DNA from: Flavobacteriaceae bacterium
GTDB taxonomy: Bacteria; Bacteroidota; Bacteroidia; Flavobacteriales; Weeksellaceae
DNA: 12,464 nt
Assembly: GCA_031273305.1 (NCBI GenBank)
Contig: JAISSC010000154.1
Coordinates: forward strand, 1 to 12,464
Reading direction: 5' to 3'
The notes under the pieces are model-generated. The model was not told the origin of the DNA. It saw nothing but the letters and a program-made list of their open reading frames with translations, and made no database searches. Both the position numbers and the translations under genes were made by a program. Every line of letters starts with the position of its first letter. Positions within the stretch are counted from its first letter, which is position 1. Shown piece after piece: positions 1 to 5,480 of the stretch.

Positions 1-52
1 TAACAAATTTGGAAAATAAAAACTTAATATCCAAATATCTGTGAAAAAATAC

Positions 53-114
53 AGCCTAAAAAATGTCCATTAGAGTACAACGTCTAAAAAATAGCCTAAT
101 TTTTGTCCATTAGA
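53..114. repeat. Imperfect direct repeat, 40-bp period
   Basis: Positions 53-74 and 93-114 match at 18 of 22 bases. All four differences are a block of four A in the first copy against four T in the second. The shared core TGTCCATTAGA is exact at 64-74 and 104-114. The repeat lies just downstream of the minus-strand operon end at 134. No coding region is visible in 1-133 and no GC-rich terminator hairpin was found. Function is unknown. Confidence 0.5.
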
Positions 115-133
115 CCTAATTTTCTGATGGTTT

Positions 134-628
134 TTATTGAATCAATTTTATATCTTCGTCATAAAGTCCAATCAGAAGACTGTTTCCTTCCTTATCAACT
201 TTAATCCCACCATATTTTGCTTTATCATATTTGTCTGCGTTTCCTTCCTGAAAGAAATAGGATTCTGCACCAATATTTATATTCCACCCGCCTTCGGAAT
301 AATATTTAATAAGAATTTCATTTTCCTTTAGTGGAATCGCTTTCTCTTGAAATCTGACAAGGTGAGCTATTTTTGAGGAATCTAAAAATACCACACAATA
401 ACCTCTTTTAGGTAATTTATCTCGGGATGACGATGTGTTTCTGGAAATCGCATAATTTAATCTCATATAATCTCCCTGCATTAAAGACCGCGGGTCAACC
501 GGAGCCAATTCCAACAGGATCAATTGCCCTTCTTCCAATAAATTTTCTTTTTGTATTACTGCAAAATTAAAAAACAGAAGCAACCCTATTAAATTCAAAA
601 AAATAATAACCCGTTTAACCTTTTTCAT
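134..628 (-). CDS. GDYXXLXY-domain membrane-anchored protein
   Basis: The 164-residue protein has one N-terminal hydrophobic segment (about residues 6-24), preceded by a basic MKKVKR start. This fits a single-pass membrane anchor or uncleaved signal. The family signature GDYMRLNY is at residues 52-59 and follows the conserved APVDPRSLM stretch (42-50), so assignment to the GDYXXLXY family is firm. The remainder is soluble and probably extracytoplasmic. The biochemical role of the family is not known. It is the last gene of a three-gene operon with DUF4401 and DUF2157 genes, a recurring arrangement in bacteria. Its start overlaps the DUF4401 stop by 14 bp (615-628), which suggests translational coupling. 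It may act with the two multi-spanning partners; that is inference from the operon only. Confidence 0.88.
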   Translation of the reverse strand: MKKVKRVIIFLNLIGLLLFFNFAVIQKENLLEEGQLILLELAPVDPRSLMQGDYMRLNYAISRNTSSSRDKLPKRGYCVVFLDSSKIAHLVRFQEKAIPLKENEILIKYYSEGGWNINIGAESYFFQEGNADKYDKAKYGGIKVDKEGNSLLIGLYDEDIKLIQ

Positions 629-1739
629 TGGAACGTAATTTTTTAGACGTGAAAAAATACAGAGATAAAAAAATGATTCCTGACGAGATCATTAAGCCTG
701 ACTTTACCAACAAAGTGAAACTCAAATCATAATATAACTGTCCTATAAAATAAACAAATGCAATAACTCCGATTGCAAATCCTGTCTTATAATTGACTAA
801 GAAACATAAAAGAATAATAAGCAATGAACCGGAAATTCCTATGGAAATCATTGTTGGGAGTAAAAATAAAGTGATTAATATGTAAATTATAACTTTATCT
901 TTTTTGTTCTCTACACCTATTTTTTTTAAGATAATTGAATTTGTATATAAAATAGCTCCTATACAAATAATTGAAAATAAAAAACTTGCCCCCAATATAT
1001 ATGAATAAATATTTATGCTAGATACATCAATCATTTCTACCGCATATTCATCAAAAACATTTACAAAAATAAAGCCTGCTATCAATGATATTATTAAACC
1101 AACCGAAATTGGGTTATATAATTTCGATACCTTTTTATTATAGGTAATAATTTTTGCCTCTTTTAGGTAAAAGAACGTTGTAAATACAACAAGTAATGAT
1201 AGATAAATATATATAATTTCGCCCCATTTATTATCATGTAATAGGGTAAGAACACTACCATTAACCGTCAGGACAGAAAGAAAAACAAGCATATAATTTT
1301 CTGAAATGAGTAATGTAATAATGGCAAAAAATATAAATATCAAACACAATCCACTTACACTTGCAATTACAATTTCCCAATCATCAGAAAAATAATATAT
1401 CCCCACCAATAAAAAACCGGTAATAAAAAGGAATACACTCAATGTATCAATGATCAGTTTGTTATATATTTTACTTAATGCAATGGCTCCAAAAATAGAC
1501 AGAATACCTAATATTAGTGTAACTAATTCATACCTAAATACATTCATCAGAGCCAGAAAGCCCCAAAAGAAGAACATTGCCATAAATCCGCCGAAAATGG
1601 TTAATATTCTTACACCTAACCCGGAATATTCTTTATTTCTATATTCATTTAAGATTGCTTCTTCATCATATTGAAAAGAATCTCCTTCTGCAACCTTTAT
1701 TCTGTCCAAAGTTTTCTTTATATCATCAATTGTGTTCAT
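615..1739 (-). CDS. DUF4401-family multi-spanning membrane protein
   Basis: The 374-residue protein has a soluble N-terminus (about 1-42, acidic, ending in SGLGVRILTIFGGF) followed by roughly ten hydrophobic segments up to a basic C-terminal tail (KKLRSNEKG). The architecture and its place between a DUF2157 gene and a GDYXXLXY gene identify it as DUF4401. The family is uncharacterised; no catalytic motif is visible, so an enzyme or transporter role cannot be assigned. The start ATG (1737-1739) overlaps the upstream DUF2157 stop by 14 bp, and its own stop overlaps the next gene by 14 bp, so all three genes are probably translated from one message. The gene is AT-rich with no sign of disruption. 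Confidence 0.85.
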   Translation of the reverse strand: MNTIDDIKKTLDRIKVAEGDSFQYDEEAILNEYRNKEYSGLGVRILTIFGGFMAMFFFWGFLALMNVFRYELVTLILGILSIFGAIALSKIYNKLIIDTLSVFLFITGFLLVGIYYFSDDWEIVIASVSGLCLIFIFFAIITLLISENYMLVFLSVLTVNGSVLTLLHDNKWGEIIYIYLSLLVVFTTFFYLKEAKIITYNKKVSKLYNPISVGLIISLIAGFIFVNVFDEYAVEMIDVSSINIYSYILGASFLFSIICIGAILYTNSIILKKIGVENKKDKVIIYILITLFLLPTMISIGISGSLLIILLCFLVNYKTGFAIGVIAFVYFIGQLYYDLSFTLLVKSGLMISSGIIFLSLYFFTSKKLRSNEKG

Positions 1740-2703
1740 TCTTCCATTTTTTTTGAGTATTCAATATATTTATCACGATCAGAGTGACACTGGCAATTAC
1801 AAAAAACGTCAGAAGTAAAAGCGTTCCTGCCAAATCTCCATCTGCTGTTTTACATATCCCTGTAGATATGATAATCACAGTGCTAAAAGGAATTACAGCC
1901 AAATAAAAGGCTCTCTTTTCTTTATAGGCATACCAAATTCCAATGCAATAAAAGATTCCTGTTAATCCCATTAAAATAAAAGAGGAAATTAGATAATCAG
2001 GTTCGTCTATTATAATTCCTATCATTATTCCTCCGGTTGCAAATATAACTGCTGCAAGGGCAATTATATTGGAGAACCAAACAGGTGCATCTGTATTCTC
2101 TCTGATCTTTGATATAAAAAGAAATGTCACAAGAAAAACAGTATTAATTACGGATAATATTAAGGCAATTAAAGTCACTGACCAGTCGGTCGCAACTTGT
2201 TGAGAATACAAAATAAATGTTGTATTTATCAATGTTATATATAACAACCACAGAGGAGCAAAATTGGAGATCAATACCCATAAAGTAATAGCGAAAACCC
2301 ATGTCAGAAAAAGGTCATAGGCATTTGCCCCTGTCTGGTAAATTTGTCCAAAAACAGCAAATAATACTCCTACCAAAACAGCCGTTCCGGTCAGCAAAAT
2401 ATTCTTAATGGTTATATTCATTTTAGTAAATAAAACCATGCTTCCCATGATAAGTATTACTCCCTCTACAATCCCTATTTTAATAAACTTATGTATATCA
2501 TCCCAGTTATAAGCAAAGAAGAAAACAACACCAATAATCGTAAAACCTGTTCCTAAAGCAATTAAAGCGATTTGAATGAATTTCCTCCAAGAATCCGCAT
2601 CATTGTAAATCTCTTTTTGTAAAACCTCATCAACACTTTTTTTAGACCAGTTACTATGTCTGCCTATAGTATGTATATCATCTTTATTTATCTTTTCTAT
2701 CAT
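1726..2703 (-). CDS. DUF2157-family membrane protein
   Basis: The 325-residue protein has a cytoplasmic-looking N-terminal segment (about 1-40) containing several charged residues, then many hydrophobic helices from residue 44 on. The typical DUF2157 pattern is visible at the first loop, FFFAYNWDDIHKFIKIGI, directly after the first membrane helix. Function of the family is unknown. It is the first gene of the operon DUF2157 - DUF4401 - GDYXXLXY. The nearest promoter candidate is a TTTG / TAGTTTTG pair on the minus strand at 2826-2860, giving a leader of about 120 nt. The start at 2703 is the natural one: the region upstream is a non-coding AT-rich intergenic stretch and the N-terminus fits the family. 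Confidence 0.85.
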   Translation of the reverse strand: MIEKINKDDIHTIGRHSNWSKKSVDEVLQKEIYNDADSWRKFIQIALIALGTGFTIIGVVFFFAYNWDDIHKFIKIGIVEGVILIMGSMVLFTKMNITIKNILLTGTAVLVGVLFAVFGQIYQTGANAYDLFLTWVFAITLWVLISNFAPLWLLYITLINTTFILYSQQVATDWSVTLIALILSVINTVFLVTFLFISKIRENTDAPVWFSNIIALAAVIFATGGIMIGIIIDEPDYLISSFILMGLTGIFYCIGIWYAYKEKRAFYLAVIPFSTVIIISTGICKTADGDLAGTLLLLTFFVIASVTLIVINILNTQKKWKNEHN

Positions 2704-2825
2704 GAAAGTTTATATCTATCAATTTGTTGTGCATTTATAAAAAAACAAAAAAGATTGTTCACTTGATTAAAAAGTCGTATATTTATTTGATTCCCAAATC
2801 ATTAAATATATTGAACAATCTCATT

Positions 2826-2860
2826 CAAAACTACGAAATTATTTTAAAAGAATTGACAAA
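2826..2860 (-). promoter_or_regulatory. Putative Bacteroidetes promoter for the DUF2157 operon
   Basis: Read on the minus strand, TTTG at 2860-2857 is followed after 23 nt by TAGTTTTG at 2833-2826. This matches the Bacteroidetes -33 TTTG / -7 TAnnTTTG pattern at the upper end of the usual spacing. It implies a leader of roughly 115-120 nt to the ATG at 2703. The match is by eye only. Confidence 0.35.
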
Positions 2861-3001
2861 AACTTGCAGTGGAAAAAGCATCTAACTCTCTTGGTTTCTT
2901 ACTATGGCTAAGAAATATTCCTCCATTTATTATTTGATTAACTTAGAAAGGGAACATTTATATTAAAAACTAAGCCCAAAAATCATAAAAATTAATTTTT
3001 C

Positions 3002-3009
3002 TACCTTTG
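3002..3009 (+). promoter_or_regulatory. Putative -7 box of the original phosphatase promoter
   Basis: TACCTTTG is an exact match to the Bacteroidetes -7 consensus TAnnTTTG and lies 45 bp before the ATG at 3055. No clear TTG was found 17-23 nt upstream, so the -33 element is weak or absent. If real, this promoter now drives only the truncated phosphatase fragment; the intact copy lies 1.6 kb downstream. Confidence 0.4.
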
Positions 3010-3054
3010 TCGGATAGAAATTCAATTATTTTTAAAGAAAATATAACTTAGTTT

Positions 3055-3228
3055 ATGAGTCCAAAAATAACTTTTTACATCGTACGTCATGGAAAGACCA
3101 TTTTAAATACTCTGGGCAGGGTGCAGGGATGGAGTGATTCCCCTCTAACTCAGGAAGAAGGCAGTAAGATTTTTGGTAAAGAAAAAGGCAGGATTAAAAA
3201 AATGACAAGAAAGTTAATAAGCAAATGA
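3055..3228 (+). pseudogene. Truncated 5' fragment of the histidine phosphatase gene
   Basis: This 57-codon reading frame begins MSPKITFYIVRHGKTILN and keeps the catalytic RHG motif and the QGWSDSPLT segment. It leaves the phosphatase sequence after LTQE at about codon 34. The remaining 23 codons (EGSKIFGKEK onward, lysine-rich) are unrelated to the full-length copy and end at TGA 3226-3228. Bases 3062-3157 are identical to 4696-4791 in the intact gene. The fragment lacks the second catalytic histidine and most of the fold, so it should be inactive. It carries what looks like the original promoter and start codon, so it probably marks the native 5' end of the gene before an insertion. It could still be transcribed and make a short peptide. 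Confidence 0.75.
3062..3157 (+). repeat. 96-bp perfect direct repeat, left copy
   Basis: Bases 3062-3157 match 4696-4791 at every position (offset 1634 bp). The repeat starts at the CAAAAATAAC in codon 3 of the fragment and ends in CAGGAAG; the first mismatch beyond it is 3158 A against 4792 G. The identity includes synonymous positions, which points to a recent duplication or to gene conversion. Confidence 0.95.
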
Positions 3229-3312
3229 GCATTTTAAGTTTTTATGCTGTCTCCTTAAATTTATATCAATGCATTTTAAGTTTTGAGGCGTTTTCCTTAA
3301 CTTTGTGCCCAT
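3229..3312 (+). repeat. Tandem 42-bp imperfect repeat upstream of fic
   Basis: Two adjacent 42-bp units, 3229-3270 and 3271-3312, align without gaps at 32 of 42 bases. Both open with GCATTTTAAGTTTT. The second unit contains TAACTTTG (3298-3305), an exact TAnnTTTG -7 box; the same place in the first unit reads TAAATTTA and is degenerate. The array therefore looks like a duplicated promoter in which only the copy next to fic kept its -7 box. Confidence 0.7.
3298..3305 (+). promoter_or_regulatory. Putative -7 box for fic
   Basis: TAACTTTG matches the Bacteroidetes TAnnTTTG consensus and lies 24 bp before the fic ATG at 3330, a normal short leader. No good TTG is seen at the usual 17-23 nt spacing upstream; the TTTG at 3282-3285 is too close. 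The box sits in the second unit of the 42-bp tandem repeat. Confidence 0.4.
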
Positions 3313-3329
3313 GAAATTAAAGAAATAAG

Positions 3330-4457
3330 ATGAAAAATTTTATTGCAGGAAATACGGTCAATCAAGGCTACTACAAAGCCTTTATCCCCAATACAATAAA
3401 CAGAGATTGGAAAATCAACGATATGGAAGTGATTAGTTTGCTGAGCAAAGCCGACCGTTTGCTCGGACAATTGGATATGTATTCCAATTATGTAAATATT
3501 GATTTGTATTTGAGTATGCACATTGCCAAAGAGGCAACGCAATCGTCGCGCATAGAAGGCACGCAGACCAATATGGAAGAAGCTTTTATGAAAAAAGAGG
3601 AAATTGCAAAGGAAAAACACGACGATTGGGAAGAACTGCAAAACTATATTGCGGCAATGAATATAGCCGTTGCCGAACTTCAAACATTGCCTTTCTCAAG
3701 CAGACTTATTCGCCAAACACATAAAATATTGTTGCAGGGTGTGAGAGGAAAGCACAAACTGCCGGGCGAGTATCGCACAAGCCAAAACTGGATTGGAGGA
3801 GCAACGCTCAATGATGCTCGTTTCATTCCTCCGCCACATACCGAAGTGCCGGCATTGATTAACGATTTGGAAAAATTTGCCAACAATGATGCCAACCATT
3901 TGCCCGAACTGCTGCAAATAGCACTCATTCACTATCAGTTTGAAACCATACATCCATTTCTCGATGGTAATGGGCGTATCGGGCGACTACTTATCACACT
4001 TTATCTGGTAAACAGAGGGGTGCTGAAACGTCCCATTCTCTATCTTTCCGATTTTTTTGGACGCCACCGTGATTTGTATTACGACAACCTCACTTTGGTG
4101 CGTACAAAAAATGATATTAACGGGTGGTTTAAATTCTTTTTGACAGGTATTATCCAAACTGCAAAAAAAGGAATTAAAACATTTGACAATATTTTGCAAC
4201 TGCAAAAAACACTCGACGAAAAAACTAACACTTTGGGGCGTCGTGCGGCTGATGCTAGGAAAGTAATTGCCCGGCTGTATGTAAATCCTGTAATCAATGT
4301 GGCAAAAGTGGAACAGATTATCGGAAAATCGAATGTAAGTGCCTATAAGCTGATTGCCTCAATGCAGCAGCTGGATATTCTGCGCGAAATTACCGGCGGA
4401 CAATGGAAACGAATGTATACTTTTCACGAATACTTAATCCTGTTTAATAACGAATAA
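3330..4457 (+). CDS. Class II Fic family protein (AMP-transferase)
   Basis: The 375-residue protein has the length and layout of class II Fic proteins. The N-terminal inhibitory motif [S/T]xxxE[G/N] is present as SSRIEG at residues 72-77 (inhibitory Glu76). The catalytic motif HPFLDGNGRIGR is complete at residues 208-219, with catalytic His208, acidic Asp212 and the second-anion-site Arg216. The C-terminal part (about 305-375, NVAKVEQIIGKSNVSAYKL) looks like a winged-helix DNA-binding domain. Fic enzymes of this type transfer AMP from ATP to target hydroxyls and are self-inhibited until the glutamate is displaced; the target here is unknown. It sits alone as the main cargo of a segment inserted in a phosphatase gene. 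Because inhibition is internal, it needs no separate antitoxin. The start at 3330 agrees with the family N-terminus and with the -7 box 24 bp upstream. Confidence 0.93.
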   Translation: MKNFIAGNTVNQGYYKAFIPNTINRDWKINDMEVISLLSKADRLLGQLDMYSNYVNIDLYLSMHIAKEATQSSRIEGTQTNMEEAFMKKEEIAKEKHDDWEELQNYIAAMNIAVAELQTLPFSSRLIRQTHKILLQGVRGKHKLPGEYRTSQNWIGGATLNDARFIPPPHTEVPALINDLEKFANNDANHLPELLQIALIHYQFETIHPFLDGNGRIGRLLITLYLVNRGVLKRPILYLSDFFGRHRDLYYDNLTLVRTKNDINGWFKFFLTGIIQTAKKGIKTFDNILQLQKTLDEKTNTLGRRAADARKVIARLYVNPVINVAKVEQIIGKSNVSAYKLIASMQQLDILREITGGQWKRMYTFHEYLILFNNE

Positions 4458-4462
4458 AATAA

Positions 4463-4689
4463 TATGAACAGCCGGATACCGATTACGATAATGCTGTTGG
4501 TAAGAAAGAAGTTAATAGATTTGTATACTACTTTCCGAAAGCGAAAAAGCGAAGCAAGTACGTAGCTTAATACTCGACGACAAGTTGTTGCTACGTATTA
4601 TGAAATGCCTTGTCGAATGCAATGATTTCGACGAACAGTTAAAAATTGATATTATTAATGCTATAACAAAAGGAGAAATAGAACAATGA
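4463..4689 (+). pseudogene. Frameshifted remnant of a small ORF after fic
   Basis: One frame (4463-4570) reads YEQPDTDYDNAVGKKEVNRF and onward to TAA. A second frame, open from 4519, reads LLSESEKAKQVRSLILDDK and on to KGEIEQ, ending in TGA 4687-4689. Joining them near 4515-4535 with a frame change gives one plausible helical, charged protein end of about 70 residues, so I call it a broken gene. No start codon exists in the first frame after the TAA at 4460-4462, so the 5' end is also missing or lies in another frame. I do not recognise the family. The stop codon overlaps the ATG of the phosphatase (ATGA, 4686-4689), as in translationally coupled genes. An alternative is two unrelated chance frames. 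Confidence 0.4.
4668..4688 (+). promoter_or_regulatory. Ribosome binding site of the rebuilt phosphatase
   Basis: AAAAGGAG at 4668-4675 lies 10 nt before the ATG at 4686-4688. Such a purine-rich Shine-Dalgarno match is unusual in Bacteroidetes, where most genes here show none. It belongs to the inserted segment, not to the original phosphatase leader, and together with the ATGA overlap suggests coupling to the preceding ORF. Confidence 0.4.
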
Positions 4690-5396
4690 GCAAAGCAAAA
4701 ATAACTTTTTACATCGTACGTCATGGAAAGACCATTTTAAATACTCTGGGCAGGGTGCAGGGATGGAGTGATTCCCCTCTAACTCAGGAAGGAGTCGATG
4801 TGGCTAAGTATCTGGGTATAGGGCTAAGAGATATAAAATTTACTTCTGTTTATAGCAGTGATTTGAGAAGAACCCGCCAGACGGCACAGGTTATTTTACA
4901 AAATCAGGGACAGGAAGAGCTTACTATTATTGAAAAGGAGGGATTTCGGGAGGCTTGTTTCGGGAGTTATGAATCCGACCTTAATCAAACCATGTGGAGG
5001 GAAGCTGCGTTATACCTGCAATATACGGACGGACCTAAATTAATACGGGATGTTTTTGACCCCAATAAGGACATAACTTATGAACAGGTAGTCAATGCTA
5101 TAAAAATTTTGGATAAGATAGGGCTGGCGGAAAATTTTGAGGATATAGAAACCCGAACTCACGAAATATTAACAGAAATTGCAGAGTCTGAAAGTTCGGA
5201 AGGTACGGATAAAAATATACTGATCGTAGCTCATGGCATGTGTATTACGCTGATGCTCCAGAATCTGGGAGGTCGGGAATTGTTGAAAGGAGATTTGGAC
5301 AATGCCTCTGTCTGCAAAGTTATTTTTGAAAAAGGTAAATTTACGGTGGAATCTATGGGGGATATGAGTTACGTACAGAGAGGCATGGGAAAATAA
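4686..5396 (+). CDS. Histidine phosphatase family protein (phosphoglycerate mutase-like)
   Basis: The 236-residue cytoplasmic protein carries the branch 1 histidine phosphatase core: R12-H13-G14 (nucleophile His13), Asn19, the QGWSDSPLT segment (25-33), SSDLRRTRQTA (57-67, with Arg62 the likely phosphate ligand), Glu89 as a candidate acid/base residue, and the second histidine in VAHGM (His183). It probably removes a phosphate from a small metabolite or protein; the substrate cannot be told. No signal peptide is present. Its first codons read MSKA and not the MSPK of the truncated copy at 3055; from codon 4 on, 96 bp are identical. The start therefore seems to have been supplied by the inserted Fic segment, with a new ribosome binding site, and expression may depend on transcripts reading through from fic. 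Confidence 0.9.
   Translation: MSKAKITFYIVRHGKTILNTLGRVQGWSDSPLTQEGVDVAKYLGIGLRDIKFTSVYSSDLRRTRQTAQVILQNQGQEELTIIEKEGFREACFGSYESDLNQTMWREAALYLQYTDGPKLIRDVFDPNKDITYEQVVNAIKILDKIGLAENFEDIETRTHEILTEIAESESSEGTDKNILIVAHGMCITLMLQNLGGRELLKGDLDNASVCKVIFEKGKFTVESMGDMSYVQRGMGK
4696..4791 (+). repeat. 96-bp perfect direct repeat, right copy
   Basis: Identical to 3062-3157. It encodes residues 4/5 to about 35 of the intact phosphatase, including the RHG motif, and continues without interruption into the rest of the gene. The bases before it (AGCAAAG against TGAGTC in the left copy) differ, which fixes the left limit of identity. Confidence 0.95.
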
Positions 5397-5480
5397 TCCG
5401 GCATTTTTTCATCCGGCTTAAAATTAATTATTATATTCGCATCTGTTAAGTTAAATTATTTTAATTTAGGTATAATTATC

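Larger units (their letters stand above)
2704..3054. other. Divergent intergenic region, no gene seen
   Basis: This 351-bp AT-rich stretch separates the minus-strand DUF2157 operon from the plus-strand phosphatase start at 3055. I found no credible ORF in either strand. It holds promoter-like boxes for both directions (listed separately), a 10-bp inverted repeat AGATTGTTCA / TGAACAATCT at 2752-2761 and 2812-2821 with a 50-nt spacer, and a small hairpin TTTCTTA / TAAGAAA at 2895-2901 and 2909-2915 with a 7-nt loop. Whether these are operators or chance in AT-rich DNA cannot be told. Confidence 0.6.
3158..4695 (+). mobile_element. Putative acquired Fic cassette inserted in the phosphatase gene
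   Basis: This 1538-bp segment lies between the two copies of the 96-bp direct repeat, so the inserted unit including one repeat copy is 1634 bp. It contains the lysine-rich tail of the broken phosphatase, a 42-bp tandem repeat with a promoter-like box, a class II Fic gene, and a frameshifted small ORF running into the rebuilt phosphatase start. No transposase, integrase or terminal inverted repeats are visible, so how it moved is not shown. Two 60-base lines of the Fic gene counted by hand are 42-43% GC, against about 37% for one line of the phosphatase. Acquisition by homologous exchange or by a recombinase acting in trans are both possible. The exact joints are ambiguous within the repeat. 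Confidence 0.55.

Noticed and set aside
87..104. AAAAAT / ATTTTT hairpin as terminator of the minus-strand operon
   Set aside because: The stem is only A-T pairs and too weak to terminate transcription.
2752..2821. 10-bp inverted repeat as ends of a mobile element
   Set aside because: Only 50 nt lie between the arms, there is no ORF, and no target-site duplication was seen; kept only as part of the intergenic description.
3225..3314. 29-codon frame starting ATGAGC that overlaps the stop of the phosphatase fragment
   Set aside because: It is produced by the 42-bp tandem repeat (14 codons per unit) and contains the likely fic promoter; composition is hydrophobic without a credible fold.
3297..3683. 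Long minus-strand frame opposite fic
   Set aside because: It lies antisense to a gene with intact Fic motifs and is explained by its codon pattern.
4464..4565. 33-codon frame MNSRIPITIM after fic
   Set aside because: Short, overlaps both frames of the better remnant call, and its sequence resembles no recognisable protein.
5397..5422. CCGG stem as terminator after the phosphatase
   Set aside because: ATCCGGC occurs twice as a direct repeat; only 4 bp can pair and no T-run follows at the right place.
5397..5480. Promoter of the helix-hairpin-helix gene
   Set aside because: The best candidate, TAATTTAG, misses the TAnnTTTG consensus at a key base and has no -33 element.
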